Shown here: piece after piece, positions 10,672 to 22,824 of the stretch
How the letters are laid out: each line of letters opens with the position of its first letter
How positions within the stretch are numbered: the stretch's first letter is position 1
Assembly (NCBI GenBank): GCA_030674185.1
Contig: CM060307.1
Location: 53,893,442 to 53,957,441 of the forward strand
Direction: 5' to 3'
From: Monoplex corrugatus
Lineage: Eukaryota; Mollusca; Gastropoda; Littorinimorpha; Ranellidae
DNA: 64,000 bases
Position numbers and translations under genes: made by a program
Notes under the pieces: generated by a model
Seen by the model: only the letters and a program-made list of their open reading frames with translations
What the model was told of the DNA's origin: nothing
Databases searched by the model: none

Positions 10672-11853
10672 GCTGCGAGTGAAAAACCCCAAGAACAGAA
10701 GGAAATACAAAGTCAACTTCGCGATCACCAAAACGGACTGTAAGCCAGTACTGAGACTGAAAGCTGTACAGCACATGCAATTGTTGACGATCAATGAAGA
10801 GAACATTGCAACGATAGCGGCGAATCAGAAAGAGGAGGAAAATGCAAAAGATATGCTCACAAAGTACAACGATGTCTTTGAAGGAGAAGGAAAACTAGAA
10901 GGGAAATTACACCTAGAAACAGACCCCAGTATTGCTCCAGTAAGATGCCTTGCAGAAAGTGGCCGATAGCAGTGCAAGAGAAAGTGAAGGACGAGCTGAA
11001 GAGGTTGAAAAAACTGGACGTGGTCACTAAAGTAGACACGCCAACGGAGTGAATAAGCAGTTTGGTCGTAACAAGCTCACCACACTACCCTCAGTCCAAT
11101 GGAAAAGCAGAGAGCGCGGTGAAAGCTGCAAAGACGTGCATGAAGAAAGCAGAACACAACAATCAAGATCCCTTCCTCGCTTTACTTGAGCTGAGAAACA
11201 TCCCGACAGAGACTGTAAACAGTTCGCCTGCTCAGTGACTGTTCGGCAGAAGAACACGAACACAAGTGCCGACGTCAAAGACATTACTCCAACCCACAGT
11301 TGTACCAATCAAGAAAGAACTTGAGAAAAGGAAACTGAAGCAAGCGCACTACTACAACAGAAGCACAGTGGAGCTGGCAGAACTGAGTCCGGGACAGATT
11401 GTGAAATTCCAACCTCCAGGATCCAAAAAGTGGATCAGCGCCAAAGTAGACCAACAGGTGAACATCCGGTCATACAACATTCGCACAGAGGACGGACATC
11501 AATACAGAAGGAATCGTCGTCAGCTACGAGACACAACAGAAACGGAGCTTCAGCAGACAATCAACCCTCAACGACTTGTCCAGAGAAGGATGATTTCTGG
11601 AAGTTATCAGGAAAGCGACACATCAGGCAAGCAACAGCAAATCATCATTCCCTCAAAACAGATGCTGGAAGATAACAATCGTCTGTCCGTGAGAACTCAT
11701 CTGATCAGTCACCAGTCATCAAAGTGTCTGAGACAACCAGCATCAAGGAACCAGATGAAGTTATCAAACAAACAAGGACAGGACAACCCGAACCAGTTAG
11801 TTCTTCTTACAGAACAAGATCTGGAAGAAAAATCAAAAGGCCAGATTTCCTGA
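10658..11853 (+). pseudogene. Deleted pol: RT start fused to integrase C-terminal half
   Basis: First part (10658-10969): LRVKNPKNRRKYKVNFAI, LKAVQHMQLLTI, LTKYNDVFEGEGKLEGKLHLETD, the spacer that precedes RT in Gypsy pol. A frameshift near 10950 follows, then EKVKDELKRLKKLDVVTKVDTPTE, a TGA (11050) in place of Trp, and SSLVV. Here the reading passes straight into TSSPHYPQSNGKAESAVKAAK of the integrase catalytic core (about 11070-11130); a second in-frame TGA lies at 11236. The open frame 11266-11853 holds the integrase C-terminus (ELEKRKLKQAHYYNRST, LSPGQIVKFQPPGSKKW) and a variable tail. RT catalytic motifs, RNase H and the integrase zinc finger are all absent. Confidence 0.85.
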
Positions 11854-11862
11854 AATATGAAT

Positions 11863-11918
11863 GAAACTGAAGACTCTACTACAATCAGATGAAACTGAAG
11901 ACTCTACTACAATCAGAT
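11863..11918. repeat. 28-bp tandem duplication in the LTR element interior
   Basis: Two identical 28-base units (11863-11890, 11891-11918) starting GAAACTGAAGACTC and ending CTACTACAATCAGAT, just after the pol remnant stop. Confidence 0.95.
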
Positions 11919-12112
11919 AAACTGAAAGCATTGCGAAATATGGACATGATGATGATGGATAGCATAATAATCAGAGATAAAATGAGGTGAATGAATGATT
12001 GGGCCCTGTGCGTGAGAATGAGTGTTTGTTAAGTTAATGGTGTGATAAAGGTAGGAAGCACATTTATTTCGTATGGACTGACAGATAGGAAAAATGATTG
12101 ATTTTGTTTCCT

Positions 12113-12126
12113 TAAAGAAAGGGAGA
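12113..12126 (+). other. Polypurine tract of the LTR element
   Basis: TTAAAGAAAGGGAGA immediately precedes the 3' LTR at 12127, the expected plus-strand primer position. Confidence 0.85.
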
Positions 12127-12313
12127 TGTGACGTGTGTTGACAGTAGACAGCGTGCGGATAGCAGCACGGCATGATATTCGTTTAAATGATAACTGATTG
12201 CTGTTCACTGTGAAATGTATATATACTGTAGTCAGTTGAGAATCAGACAGTGACGAGTAAAGACGAAGAAGTATTGCCCTGTCTTCCGAGTTGGCCGTAG
12301 AAAGAACGAAACA
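12127..12313 (+). repeat. 3' LTR of the Gypsy-type element
   Basis: 187 bases, TGTGACGTG to AACGAAACA. Five transitions separate it from the 5' LTR. It is followed by the CTCAC target duplication. Confidence 0.95.
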
Positions 12314-12739
12314 CTCACTGTCTGAGAGTTGGACAACTCTGGACTCTTGTACACCAGTTTACTAGGGTTAAATGACTTGGACTATTAGGCATGTAACTGT
12401 GAGTGACTTGCTTGTGTTTCTCCTTAGTTTCTTTGCACTCAAAAATGAGCACACAGACAAAAGCATTCCAGGTTGCAGTATAATCAGGGCAGAGAGGGAT
12501 AACTGTGCATTTTGAAAAGGTTTTCTCATTCTTTTCTACAGGCAATGACCTATTTTTGTTAGCATGAATTCAAAAGGAAATAAATTACTAGCTGTCACCA
12601 GAAACATGAGCAGAGAGACTGACATAATTTTGATGGCATTTACAGCCTTATTTGGTTATGCGGATGGCTAGTCTGCATGAGTGTATTGCATTTTAGACCT
12701 ACTACTTCTTCTCATTCATTAGTCTCAAGGATGAAATTA

Positions 12740-13255
12740 GGTTGTCTTCTGTAGTGCATCCACAGGCCTGTGCAACTTCTCCATCAGGCTCGGGGGTTGG
12801 ATCAGGTGTCGTCCCTCAGTGACAGGCAGTTCTCACAAGTCAAGGAGGATGTGTTCTGCTCTCTGATGTTTCTTCACAGAGATCATATAAGTCAGAAATG
12901 CTTGTTCATGTGGTGATTCAATCGGTTGTGCCCAGTCTGCAGATAGAGAATAATGACTTGCTCTTGTCAGGACAGCAGTGGTTGCTGTCATGTAGCTGGG
13001 ATACTCTGAACAGAGATGTGATGATGATTTTCATCCCTGTGAGAGACAGATGTTTTTATCTCTTTGTTCATGCTTTGCTGCCAGCTTTGCCATTTTGCCT
13101 ACCTCTTCATTTCCTTGGATACCACATTGTGAGGGGGTCCACGCATTACCTGCCTGGTGCACTGGTGTTTTGCATTGCAGATCTATAAACTTTATTTGGT
13201 TTGTGCTGCCCCAAACCCTCTGCAGCACTGTGTGTGATGGGCTGTGGGCCAACAA
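12740..13255 (-). mobile_element. Decayed RNase H domain and C-terminus of a non-LTR element
   Basis: The minus frame 13255-13031 contains WTPSQCGIQGNEEVGKMAKL, matching the last RNase H motif (WxPxHxGxxGNExADxLA). Further along on the minus strand come a segment like LRTGHNRLNxHM, degraded, and EHILLDLCENCLSLRD (about 12830-12880), the cysteine-rich end that follows RNase H in I/Nimb-type elements. Several stops show it is dead. Confidence 0.65.
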
Positions 13256-13748
13256 AGTTGAGCAGATGTAGACCTCTTGCTATAGAGAAAGTTATTACTC
13301 TCTTTTTCAATGTCTCTGGTCTCACACCTGAGTGGAGAAAAATAAAATCATGCCTTTTGTCCATGAGAGTGGTATGTGTTGCTGAAGCCGATATATAGAA
13401 AACGTATAATACATAAATGTGGAAAAGTTTTGTGAATGTTGTGTCATAAAAAGTAGTTGACATTCCTTGCCTTTATCAGAAGTCAGCATTATGCAAATCT
13501 GCAGCATTATTGATTCCAGCATTACAGACTTGTCAGTTTTGAAGAAAAGAATCTTCATAGCAAATGGAGGAAAAAAGCCAGCGATACATTAATCTGAAAT
13601 TTATACTGTAATAAATGCATCAAATGTGAGAAGGATAGAGGGAACTTCTGACAATGTATCTTATGTGAGCTTATGTCTTTTTAAAGACATAAGACAATTG
13701 TCTCATTCATTCATTTTTGTCTTCTCTTTATTCAGAAACTGACTAGTT

Positions 13749-13908
13749 GGTAATTGAAAGTTAACTATAATTAATTGTCTGAAAATGTTTTTGGACAGAA
13801 GCCTGGCATATATTGTGCTGTTCCAATTGATAATTGAAAATTAACTACAATTATTTGTCTGAAAATGTTTTTGGATAGAAACCTGGCATATATTGTGCTG
13901 TTCATGAT
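13749..13908. repeat. 80-bp tandem duplication
   Basis: Two units (13749-13828 and 13829-13908) share AATTGAAA, TGTCTGAAAATGTTTTTGGA and CTGGCATATATTGTGCTGTT at a spacing of 80 bases, with a handful of substitutions. No function is evident. The rest of 13260-14580 holds no recognised feature. Confidence 0.9.
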
Positions 13909-14581
13909 TAACTGTCATTTGATAGAGAATGAGCATGTGTGACACAATCAAAACCACATATCAGTATTAATGAATGTCATATTACTGTACAAATGTATCA
14001 CAGAGTAGCTGAATGATGATGCTGAATTTCAGTATTTTGTTTGTGTTTTTACTTTCTGTTTGTTTGCCTTTGTCTCTGTGAGTCAGTCCATCTTCCTGCA
14101 TGCTGCCTGTCCTTCATATCTACTATCATTAAAGTCAAAATCCCATGATTTTGCACAGTTGACTAGACATTGCTTTGCTGGTAGCTTCGATGGCATTACT
14201 TATCATCTAAGTGGGAATGGAAACAATCTGGTTCTTAATTCCTGGAAACTGGCCCAATTCTCTCATTTACAAATATACTAGAAGAGAAACTTGAAACCAT
14301 GTCAGCAGGATTGCAGGATCCTGAACAAAAGCTGGTATTCTTTAGAGTGATCATCACAAAGAAGTGCATCTTAAAATAACCCTGTGATATAATCCAAAGC
14401 ACAGAAGTCAAATATATGAATTATGCAAGATATCTCCCTCCCCACCTTTGATTCTTTTATAAATTCTGAATATCATCCCCACCCACCCCCACATACATCA
14501 CCCTCTTTGAATTCTGCAAAACATAATCCCTGACCCCCTTCCATTAATTATGCAAAATATGTTGTTCTTCCTAATTCTGTG

Positions 14582-15429
<848 letters not shown>

Positions 15430-15438
15430 CAGGTCAGG

Positions 15439-16506
15439 TCAGGTCCCATAGCCGGTGGGTGGCTGTAGGGGCACCACAGACGACTTGACAACCTCCCTCC
15501 ATGCCTTTCGGTCTTCCGCTTTCCTCAGGGTGGTAGTGAGGGGGAGGCTGGTCCATTCTTTGATGTTATCTTCCCATCTTTTCTTCTGTCTGCCTCGTCT
15601 CCGTTGTCCTGGTACGGTGCCCTGCATGATGGTCTTTGCCAGGCCATGGGTTCTTGTTATGTGGCCGTACCACTTCAGCTTCCGTTTCTTAACGATGGTA
15701 AGGAGGTCGTCGTGACGTCCTATGGCTACGTGGACACGGTTCCGGACTTCCTCATTTGTTATGTGGTCTTTGTAGGAGATGCCGAAGATCTTTCGGCAGC
15801 ATCTCATCTCGAAGGCTTGGATTTTCCTCTGGAGGTCAGCTGTGAGAGTCCATGACTCGCAGGCATACATGAATGTGGAGATCACGAGTGTCCGCATCAA
15901 TCTGATCTTGTGTTTGCTGGTGATGTCTTTTTGCCTCCATATGTTCTTCAGCTTCGTCAGTGCTGATGTTGCTTGCGCTATTCTTGCAAGGACTTCTTTT
16001 CTTGAACCTTCATCTGTAACTATGGACCCCAGATATTTGAAGTTGGTGACTGGTTCAATTATTTTGTTGTTGATTTTGATTTCCGCATTGAAGCCATCTG
16101 CATTGTTTGTCATTATCTTTGTTTTTTCTGCACTAATTTCCATGCCGTAGGCTGAAGATGATATATTCAGCAGATTTATCAGGTTAACAAGTTCTTCTTC
16201 TGTGCCTGCTAGTCCGTCAATGTCGTCGGCAAATCGTAGGTTGGTAATTGTTCTGCCGGCAATGCTGACTGTTCCCTTGTGGTTTTCTAATGCGTCGCTC
16301 ATTATCCTCTCCAGAAATATGTTGAAAAGTACTGGAGAGAGGAGACATCCCTGTCTCACTCCGACTGATGTCCGGAACCAGTTTCCCGTGTTTCCGTTGA
16401 AGAATACTGCGCTGTTGGCTTTGTCGTACAGACTCTTGATGACATTTACAAGGTTGGCACTGATGTTGTATTTGTGCATGGTGGTCCAAAGTGCTTCATG
16501 CCACAC
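15439..16506 (-). CDS. Reverse transcriptase C-terminal ORF (RTE-like element)
   Basis: A 355-codon open frame. In order: GVRQGCLLSPVLFNIFLERI (RT motif before the active site), LRFADDIDGLAGTEEELVNL with the FADD catalytic Asp pair, GMEISAEKTKIM, FKYLGSIVTDEG, then the C-terminal MRCCRKIFGISYKDHITNEE, LKWYGHITRTHGLAKTI and RRGRQKKRWEDNIKEW motifs common in RTE-like elements. The frame continues upstream of the Met through FIDFKKAFDRV to the TAA at 16543, so the Met at 16506 is not a natural start. It would act in target-primed reverse transcription if intact. Confidence 0.85.
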   Translation of the reverse strand: MWHEALWTTMHKYNISANLVNVIKSLYDKANSAVFFNGNTGNWFRTSVGVRQGCLLSPVLFNIFLERIMSDALENHKGTVSIAGRTITNLRFADDIDGLAGTEEELVNLINLLNISSSAYGMEISAEKTKIMTNNADGFNAEIKINNKIIEPVTNFKYLGSIVTDEGSRKEVLARIAQATSALTKLKNIWRQKDITSKHKIRLMRTLVISTFMYACESWTLTADLQRKIQAFEMRCCRKIFGISYKDHITNEEVRNRVHVAIGRHDDLLTIVKKRKLKWYGHITRTHGLAKTIMQGTVPGQRRRGRQKKRWEDNIKEWTSLPLTTTLRKAEDRKAWREVVKSSVVPLQPPTGYGT

Positions 16507-16545
16507 TCGGTCGAAAGCCTTCTTGAAGTCAATGAAGACGTGTTA

Positions 16546-16870
16546 TAGGTCTTGTTGGTGTTGCAGGTATTTCTCCATAAGAATTCTCAGATTGAATATC
16601 TGTTCAGTGGTGCTTCTTCCTGCTCTAAAACCTGCTTGTTCCTCTGCGATGATCTTTTCTGCTTGAGGTTTCAGCCTGTTCAGCAAGATTTTAAGCATGA
16701 CTTTGCTGGGATGGCAGATTAGGCTGATTGTGCGGTAATTTTTGCACATTTGCAGGTTACCCTTCTTTGGCAGTGTAATTATGAGGGATTTTGTCCACTG
16801 GGTTGGCCATTCTCCACTGCGCCAGATTTTGTACAGTATGACTCTGAAATAAAGTACTTTTTCCCAGAGG
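16546..16870 (-). pseudogene. N-terminal part of the same reverse transcriptase, ended by a TAA
   Basis: Reads WPTQWTKSLIITLPKKGNLQ, CKNYRTISLICHPSKVMLKI, EKIIAEEQAGFRAGRSTTEQ and ends QHQQDL at the TAA (16543). It is in the same frame as the ORF at 15439-16506, so one nonsense change splits a single protein. Codons upstream of about 16860 are microsatellite, not element. Confidence 0.8.
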
Positions 16871-16910
16871 TAGGTGTAGTGTAGGTGGTGAGAGCACAGG
16901 GATAGCAGAA

Positions 16911-16911
<1 letters not shown>

Positions 16912-16976
<65 letters not shown>

Positions 16977-17045
16977 CATATATACATACATATGTATATA
17001 TAGACATATAATATATAAATATATATGTATATATATATATATACA
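16912..17045. repeat. GT then (TA)n microsatellite
   Basis: GT run at 16912-16925 followed by TA-rich repeats with CATA/TACA interruptions to 17045. Confidence 0.95.
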
Positions 17046-17770
17046 CTAGTATATATTTTTGTTATTGTTGTCTTGTTGTTCGTTATTGTAAGTCGTTAAC
17101 ATGACTATGATCAATTTGTAACATCTTGGGTAGTTGATTTGGATGTTGATATGATGGCAAGCACTTTATGCAAACAGAAAAAAAAAAAAGGAAAGAGACA
17201 CTACTTTTTATCATAATTTCTAAAAAGATTCAGCTTTTATAATACACAAAAATAACATGTGGTGGTTTTCAGTAGGATATCATTTTCATGAATTTGTGTA
17301 TAGTACAACTTTCTGTGCATTTGTGTGTCTGTGTGTGTGTTTAGATTTTTCTTTCTTTGAAAAGAAATGAGAATAATTCATACCAATTTGTGAGGTATGT
17401 ATGCCTTTACTCACAATGTGTTTGTGAGGACTGTGATGTTTTATAGATGGATTTTTACAAATTCAGGTCATATATAAAGTCTAAAGGAAGATCACTGTTG
17501 ATTATCTGAATTTGACTAGATTTGATTCATTTTGGTGATAACAATAGCTAAAATTATGTAACCCCATAAATGACATATAAAAGCAAAACAGGTACAAGAA
17601 AATCGGTTGGAACTTACTGTCAGAAGAAATTTTGTGGATTTACATCCTCTGGTCTGGAGGGGTGTGTTTTGTTTTGTTTTGTTTATTTGCTAGTTTTGTT
17701 AAAACCTGTTTTTTAATGGGTATCAAGGTACAATTTTATTCACTTATAAATAGAACAATAATATCCATGT
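17046..17770. other. AT-rich non-coding stretch
   Basis: No gene, RNA or known repeat recognised. Confidence 0.5.
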
Positions 17771-17771
17771 A

Positions 17772-17774
<3 letters not shown>

Positions 17775-17841
<67 letters not shown>

Positions 17842-17970
17842 CACACACGCGCGCATGCACACAGTCATACACACATATTCACACACTCACACAGACATGA
17901 ATATATATATATATATGTATGTATGCATATGTGTGTGTGTGTTATATATATATACATACATATATATATT
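17775..17970. repeat. (TA)n / AC / TA / GT compound microsatellite
   Basis: TA run at about 17778-17834, mixed AC/ACGC to 17895, TA patches and GT at 17932-17942, TA to 17970. Confidence 0.95.
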
Positions 17971-20900
17971 GTGTTTGATATCTGCCCACAGTAATTTGAC
18001 ATATTCCTTTTGTCTTCATTTTTGATATTTTTAGTGTTGTTGTTTATATTGTTGTTGTTGTTTGATTTGGATTTTTTGTTTGTTTGTTGTGTTTGAATTC
18101 TTATTAACATTTGATGTTATTGGCAAAAAGAAGATTGTTACTTTGGCTTGATCATTTCTACACCTACGGGACACTGAAACAAATTTACTTGTTTCTTCCT
18201 CAGTGGAAGGTATTGGTTAAAGCTCTGGGCTGTAGTGGAGTTATTTTTATGTTTCGCTCAGAACTATATTTACAGCTTTTATGAGAAGAAAAGAAAAAGA
18301 TGGAAGTAATAGATGTGATTTTACAGTATAGAGTGCACTATTTTGGAAGGATGAGGTGTTTGCTCATTGCAGACTGAAAGTATTTTTTCATCTTTCAAGG
18401 TCTTATACCTTTTTCCCTATGCTTGTTTTGATTAAATGTACATGTGCGCAAGCACATGCATACACTTTCAGATGCACACAGTGATCTTCTGTATGTGATA
18501 TATTACAAGTGCATTTAGAAGTGGAACATGATATTCTGAACAAACTGAATAAACCTTATTATATCATTTGTATCTGTGCAAGTGTGTGTGTGCATGTTAC
18601 TGTGTGTACATGTGTGCATGTGTGTGTGTGTATGCGTGGTGGTGCCAGCAAAGGAGTAATATGGTAACTGAATGCTGCTGTGGATGGCATTGAGTACTTG
18701 AAAACATCTACCCTAGGAAACAAGAGGCTCCAATTTATCTCCAACCCTCCACAAGGCCTAAAGTGGTGGTCAAAGTTTTAGTCTTTTAATTTGAGAAGAA
18801 GCCTAAGTCTCATGTGCATCTTGCTTTTTGTGTCCAGAAAAGAACCCATATCAACAAAGAGGTTACGTCTTGCAAAATTCTACACAATGGCATTATATTT
18901 CAAGCGACAAAAATCAAACAGTATTTATGTTCAGGATATCAGCATAAAAGCAAGAGTGTGGATGAAAACAATGGTAGCTTTTTTTCAATAAAAAACTGAA
19001 TCTTACGTACATTCACATTTGTTTAATGTTCACACATTAATGATACATAGCAAAGCAATATTTTGACAAACCATTATTTCATATTAATCTTTCTGGAACT
19101 AATGGTAACTAAATAAGGTTTGATAACCAGTAGTCAGTATTAGCAATTATATACCGGTACTTATATTTTTGCATGTCACCAATGGGAGCAACAAACTGAG
19201 AATTTAAAGAGTGAACAAAGTACATATACTGTACAAATGGAACAACATATTTCTGCAGGAATAATACACATATACTGCTTATAAATGATAACAATATATC
19301 AGAAATTTATGGCAGGAAACTGTGCACATACAAAAGTGCATATTATTGAAAGCAACATATTTACAGCAAGAATAATATACATATATTTTCACATACAAAC
19401 TCATATATGAGTAATTCAAAATTGCATCTGTATTATCATTTGTGTATCTGTATTTGTCTATGAGTTTCATATGTACCATTTTTTATACTGATCATTGGAC
19501 AACATTTCTGAGAACCGCACTTATTTCTATTGTTGATATTTGACTGGTTACTTGGAAGGTTAAAAATTTGATATGATTCTGTGTTGTCAGTGTGCTCATT
19601 CAACTTATTCAGAGTAGTGGACTGGTTACTTTCAAGGTTATAAAAGATTTCATATGTTCCTTAAACTCATTTGGTTAAACGTTTTTGTTTGTTTGTTTGT
19701 TTTTTTGCAATAAATAAGCCTTTACAAAAATGTAACAACTGACAATGTAAACTTTTGAATTCAGAAAATGTTAAGAGTATCAATAAAACTACATTATATC
19801 ATAAACGCAACAATCATAAACATGCAAAACAATGGATTAATAACATACGAAGCAGTAACATAAATATGTTGCATTCTTTGTAAACATTCAAATACTGCGT
19901 ACATGATATTCAGTTAGACTACTGAATGAAACTCCGTATTTGTAGTGTTTGGTGAATGTGTTCATACAAGTGGTGACGGCTTGGACCTGTTGTCAGTACT
20001 AAATCCTTTTGAGTGCTTCTTACCAAAAATGTGTTGGCAAAAAGATAATAATTATCATTTTAAAACCCCAGCACCTAAAAAAATTGTCACAAAAAAGGAC
20101 AGCATTTGTTAATTGCTGTTGCTATGCAGCTACAGCTGCTTGCCATGTTGAGTGACACACTTCTGAGGCTTAATTTGATTATGAGACTATCATAATTTTG
20201 CTTAGCATGAAAGGGTGGTCATCCTTTTTGTCATGGTAATGATATTGTTTTGCTGTCTTGAACAGGCGAAGAAAGAAAAAGATTGCTTCATAACTGTGAG
20301 GATTTCATGGAGTCAGACAGTAGACTCTCAGTTTACTCTTGAGCCTGCTCATACATGTATATGTTAATCTTCTTAGAATAGTGCTCTCTTCTCACCTGTT
20401 CTAATGTGCTCTTTTATCCCCATCCCTGGGATCAGGCATCCATTCGCAGATGGATGGACTGGAGAATGCATGGGTATTTTTTGGGCTTGTATGCTCGTAT
20501 TTGCATGTCAAAGACCAAGTTCAAACTTTATTATTATTATCAATCATTATCAATCATTCTTATACAGTGCTATTCTCCAGCATCAGTTTGACTTATTGCA
20601 TAATACACATAATAAATTTTTTTGTGGAGCATGAAGAGTTCAAGCTGTTAGGCAAGCTGCACAAATTTTACTGTGTTGTTGCACAGATTTTATGGTAAAA
20701 AAGTGGGTGTTCTGCCATAACAATGAAAGTTCAGTTAGATTATACATTTTACTTTTTTATTCATTGTATCTGCATGCCATGAACCAAGCTTACACTGAGA
20801 AATAGGCAGGTGTTCTGCTATTACAATTCAATTGGGTTTTACAGGCAGTGAAAAGGAAAAACAGCAGGATCAGTGTAGATCTGATAGTCCTATACAATCC

Positions 20901-20971
20901 AGTCCTGTCTCTCATCTTTGTTCACCTACACCGAAATTGCATATCAAGCATCTAACAACGGTCTCTCTGCT
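17971..20971. other. AT-rich non-coding stretch, 3' flank of the ARF-like gene
   Basis: Three kilobases without a supportable gene. It contains short TG runs (18575-18635), a TTTG patch near 19686 and AT-rich filler. The part next to 20972 would hold the 3' UTR of the ARF-like gene on the minus strand, but I see no convincing polyadenylation signal that fixes its end. Confidence 0.5.
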
Positions 20972-21201
20972 CTAAAAACTGAACGAAATTTGTGGCATTT
21001 TCTTCTTGATGATTCCAAATGCTTGCTTCAAAACAGACGATGAGTTGGAGCAAGTTGTTGTCACGGATGGAGGAATGGCTTTCTTCAGAGGTTGGACCAC
21101 CATGTCGTACAATTCTTTCTTCTGCAGCTGGTCACACAGCCAGATCAGAGCCTCTGACAGCCCTTCCCCAGTTACCGCTGATATAGGGAAACCTGCTACT
21201 G
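20972..21201 (-). CDS. ARF-family small GTPase, exon 5 (C-terminus)
   Basis: Last exon of a five-exon gene: acceptor TTCAACAG at 21202-21209, stop TAG at 20972-20974. It joins exon 4 through a split Pro codon and encodes VAGFPISAVTGEGLSEALIW, CDQLQKKELYDMVVQPLKK and a tail ending MPQISFSF. SAVTGEG is the G5 guanine-base motif of the ARF/SAR fold and LSEALIWLCDQL is the final helix. The roughly 45 residues after it are an extension not present in ARF1, Ser/Thr-rich then basic (IIKKKM), of unknown role. The minus-strand ATG at 21232 upstream of the acceptor is intronic. Confidence 0.88.
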
Positions 21202-21486
21202 CTGTTGAATACAAAACAAGAAAAATGTTCATGAAGAATTAAGGTTTGTGGGGGGGAAAAAGTCGTGAATTTGATGATCATGACACCTCCCCATCCACAA
21301 ATAGATGAATGAAAAGATAAATGAATTAATTAAAACATCTAGACTCATTCAGGTACACACAGTAAAAGCTTATTGTGATTGATGTGCCACATTTTGTGCA
21401 TATTTGTTTTACAAACAGCCAGTAAATCCCTTGCAACATTTGATAACAGAATTAAGTTATATAGTTTATTCAAGGGAGTTAAGCAT

Positions 21487-22021
21487 GTCTCCCAACCCAA
21501 ACCAGTCGCAGTGGTGTAGTGGTTAACGCAACGGACTACCGACTGGAAGGTTGTGGGTCCGAATCCCCATCAGTACCTTCAAAAATCATTGTGGGATTTT
21601 TCGGCTTTAACCGGCTCCTACCCAGTGTTGAGCGTGCTATGGGCTCATTGGGAAGACTGGAACCACACAGTCGAGTCTCATCCACTTCGCGGATGCGTCA
21701 TTGAGGGTGTTGCTCAAATCTTCTGACCAGCACCGCAGGTGTCTGTATCTCTCAGGCCTGGTTGACGCCAGGATATATTATGATAGTAAGCATAGAGTAC
21801 GACCCTGTCACGCAGTCTCAATCCTAGATGGAACTCCAGAGCATCATGATTATCATCCACATTGACATCATCATTATCGCATAATAAAAACTGTTCCAGC
21901 TTCTGTGGTCATTAAAGTGGTGTAGAAAATGGGACGGGAATAAAAAAAAAATTTAAAAAAAAGGTGAGCACAAAGGTGAGCACTGAGTGCAATGATCTTA
22001 AAAAAAAAAGTCTCCCAACCC
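21487..22021 (+). mobile_element. Full-length 511-bp tRNA-derived SINE with 12-bp target duplications (family 1)
   Basis: The element at 21499-22009 lies between two perfect copies of GTCTCCCAACCC (21487-21498, 22010-22021). The 5' end is tRNA-like: TGGTGTAGTGGTTAACGC (A box) near 21510 and GGTTGTGGGTCCGAATCCCC (B box) near 21550, giving an internal pol III promoter. A body of about 270 bases with CCTACCCAGTGTTGAGCGTG and GTTGACGCCAGGATATATTA follows, then an AT/ATC-rich segment, a CTTCTGTGGTCATTAAAGTGG segment and a poly-A end. It lies in intron 4 of the ARF-like gene, antisense to it. A second copy is at 28985-29517. Confidence 0.9.
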
Positions 22022-22511
22022 TCTGTACATAGCTAGTAATTCCCTGGATAAGAGAGAGTATCATCCCTTCCTTTATTTAGCAGTAGAACAAAGAAAATAC
22101 CAATGCCACCTGATATGTCGCCTTGCTTCCACCAGCAAAAACACGGACAAAATCACTAGATGCCTACGAGCAATGAATCCACCTTTAGAAAATGAACTCT
22201 GCTGCAAATAGGTACACAAGCAACTTGAGCATGTAGCCTGTTCATACCAACCTTATGCCAAGAATAAAATGATTTTGTCATTTCCCTGAACATAGCATCT
22301 TAAGTCAAATATTTCTTGTTCGATTAACCCCTACGACCTATATACAACTAACAATATGAATAGGGGACTGGATGTAAAGAAGCATTAGTGTTAATGCTTA
22401 TGCCACTATGGCCTACCCTTGGGAAAAAAATGTATCTCGTTATTTTTGTTCTTGAATCTTTGCACAGAATTTGGAAAATTCTCCCATAAAGCCATAAACA
22501 GCCTTTTTACT

Positions 22512-22824
22512 CAGGCTGGTTGGTTCTTTTGATAGAGCTGTGAACTTAAGATCTGATGTCTGAAGTTCAATCCCAGCCTGCAACAATAAAAACTGGCTTG
22601 TTTGCTGCCCATCATTTTGATGTTTCCATCATTCTGGTGGTGTCAGCCTTGTGTTTCATAGCCCCCCCCCCCCCTTCCCATTTCAAGGCCTTGCCAGTGC
22701 ATAGGGTTTGCACAGGCTCGGGGAATCTGCCAGATAATTGCTGACAGATTTGGGTGGAGTGCATATGGAATTGTCCGAGACAATGAATCCCCCCTCCCCC
22801 CCTGAACAAACTCCAAACTCTATG
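22512..22824 (+). mobile_element. tRNA-derived SINE, family 2, copy 1
   Basis: Starts in GGCTGGTTGG...GATAGAGCTG (decayed A box), followed by a B box AAGTTCAATCCCAGCCTGCA. The body contains GCTGCCCATC, TTCTGGTGGTGTCAGC, a poly-C stretch, CAGATAATTGC and CAGATTTGGGTGGAG, and it ends CTGAACAAACTCCAAACT. It aligns along its whole length with 26226-26528. It lies in intron 4 of the ARF-like gene. Confidence 0.85.

Larger units (their letters stand above)
10042..12313 (+). mobile_element. Complete but internally deleted Gypsy-type (mag/Steamer-like) LTR retrotransposon
   Basis: Two 187-base LTRs (10042-10228 and 12127-12313) flank 1898 internal bases. The 5-bp target duplication CTCAC is present on both sides (10037-10041 and 12314-12318). 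A primer-binding site TGGTGTCAGAAGTGGGAT starts at 10229 and matches the 3' end of a leucine tRNA. A purine tract AAAGAAAGGGAGA ends at 12126. The interior holds the start of gag, a spacer preceding RT, the first residues of RT fused to the end of the integrase core, and the pol C-terminus. Most of protease, RT, RNase H and integrase is missing. The LTRs differ at five positions, all transitions (about 97% identity), so insertion is not very recent. It cannot be autonomous. Confidence 0.95.
15430..16870 (-). mobile_element. 5'-truncated RTE-like non-LTR retrotransposon with (TGACC)n tail
   Basis: The minus strand encodes almost the whole reverse transcriptase and C-terminal domain, starting near 16850 in WRSGEWPTQWTKSLIITLPK and ending PPTGYGT. 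The only clear lesion is one in-frame TAA at 16543-16545, where relatives have a Tyr or similar codon before HVFIDFKKAFDRVW. Upstream, the element is cut off at a GT/TA microsatellite and the endonuclease is missing. The 3' end is a short pentamer tail (ACCTG repeated, 15425-15445). It belongs to a different family from the (ATG)n-tailed RTE-like copies elsewhere in the window. Confidence 0.85.

Noticed and set aside
15455..16666. Plus-strand open frames over the RTE-like element
   Set aside because: Antisense shadows of the RT coding strand; no recognisable domains.
21503..21570. True tRNA gene
   Set aside because: A and B boxes are present but the acceptor and anticodon stems do not pair as in a tRNA, and it is followed by a long body and poly-A between target duplications: a SINE.
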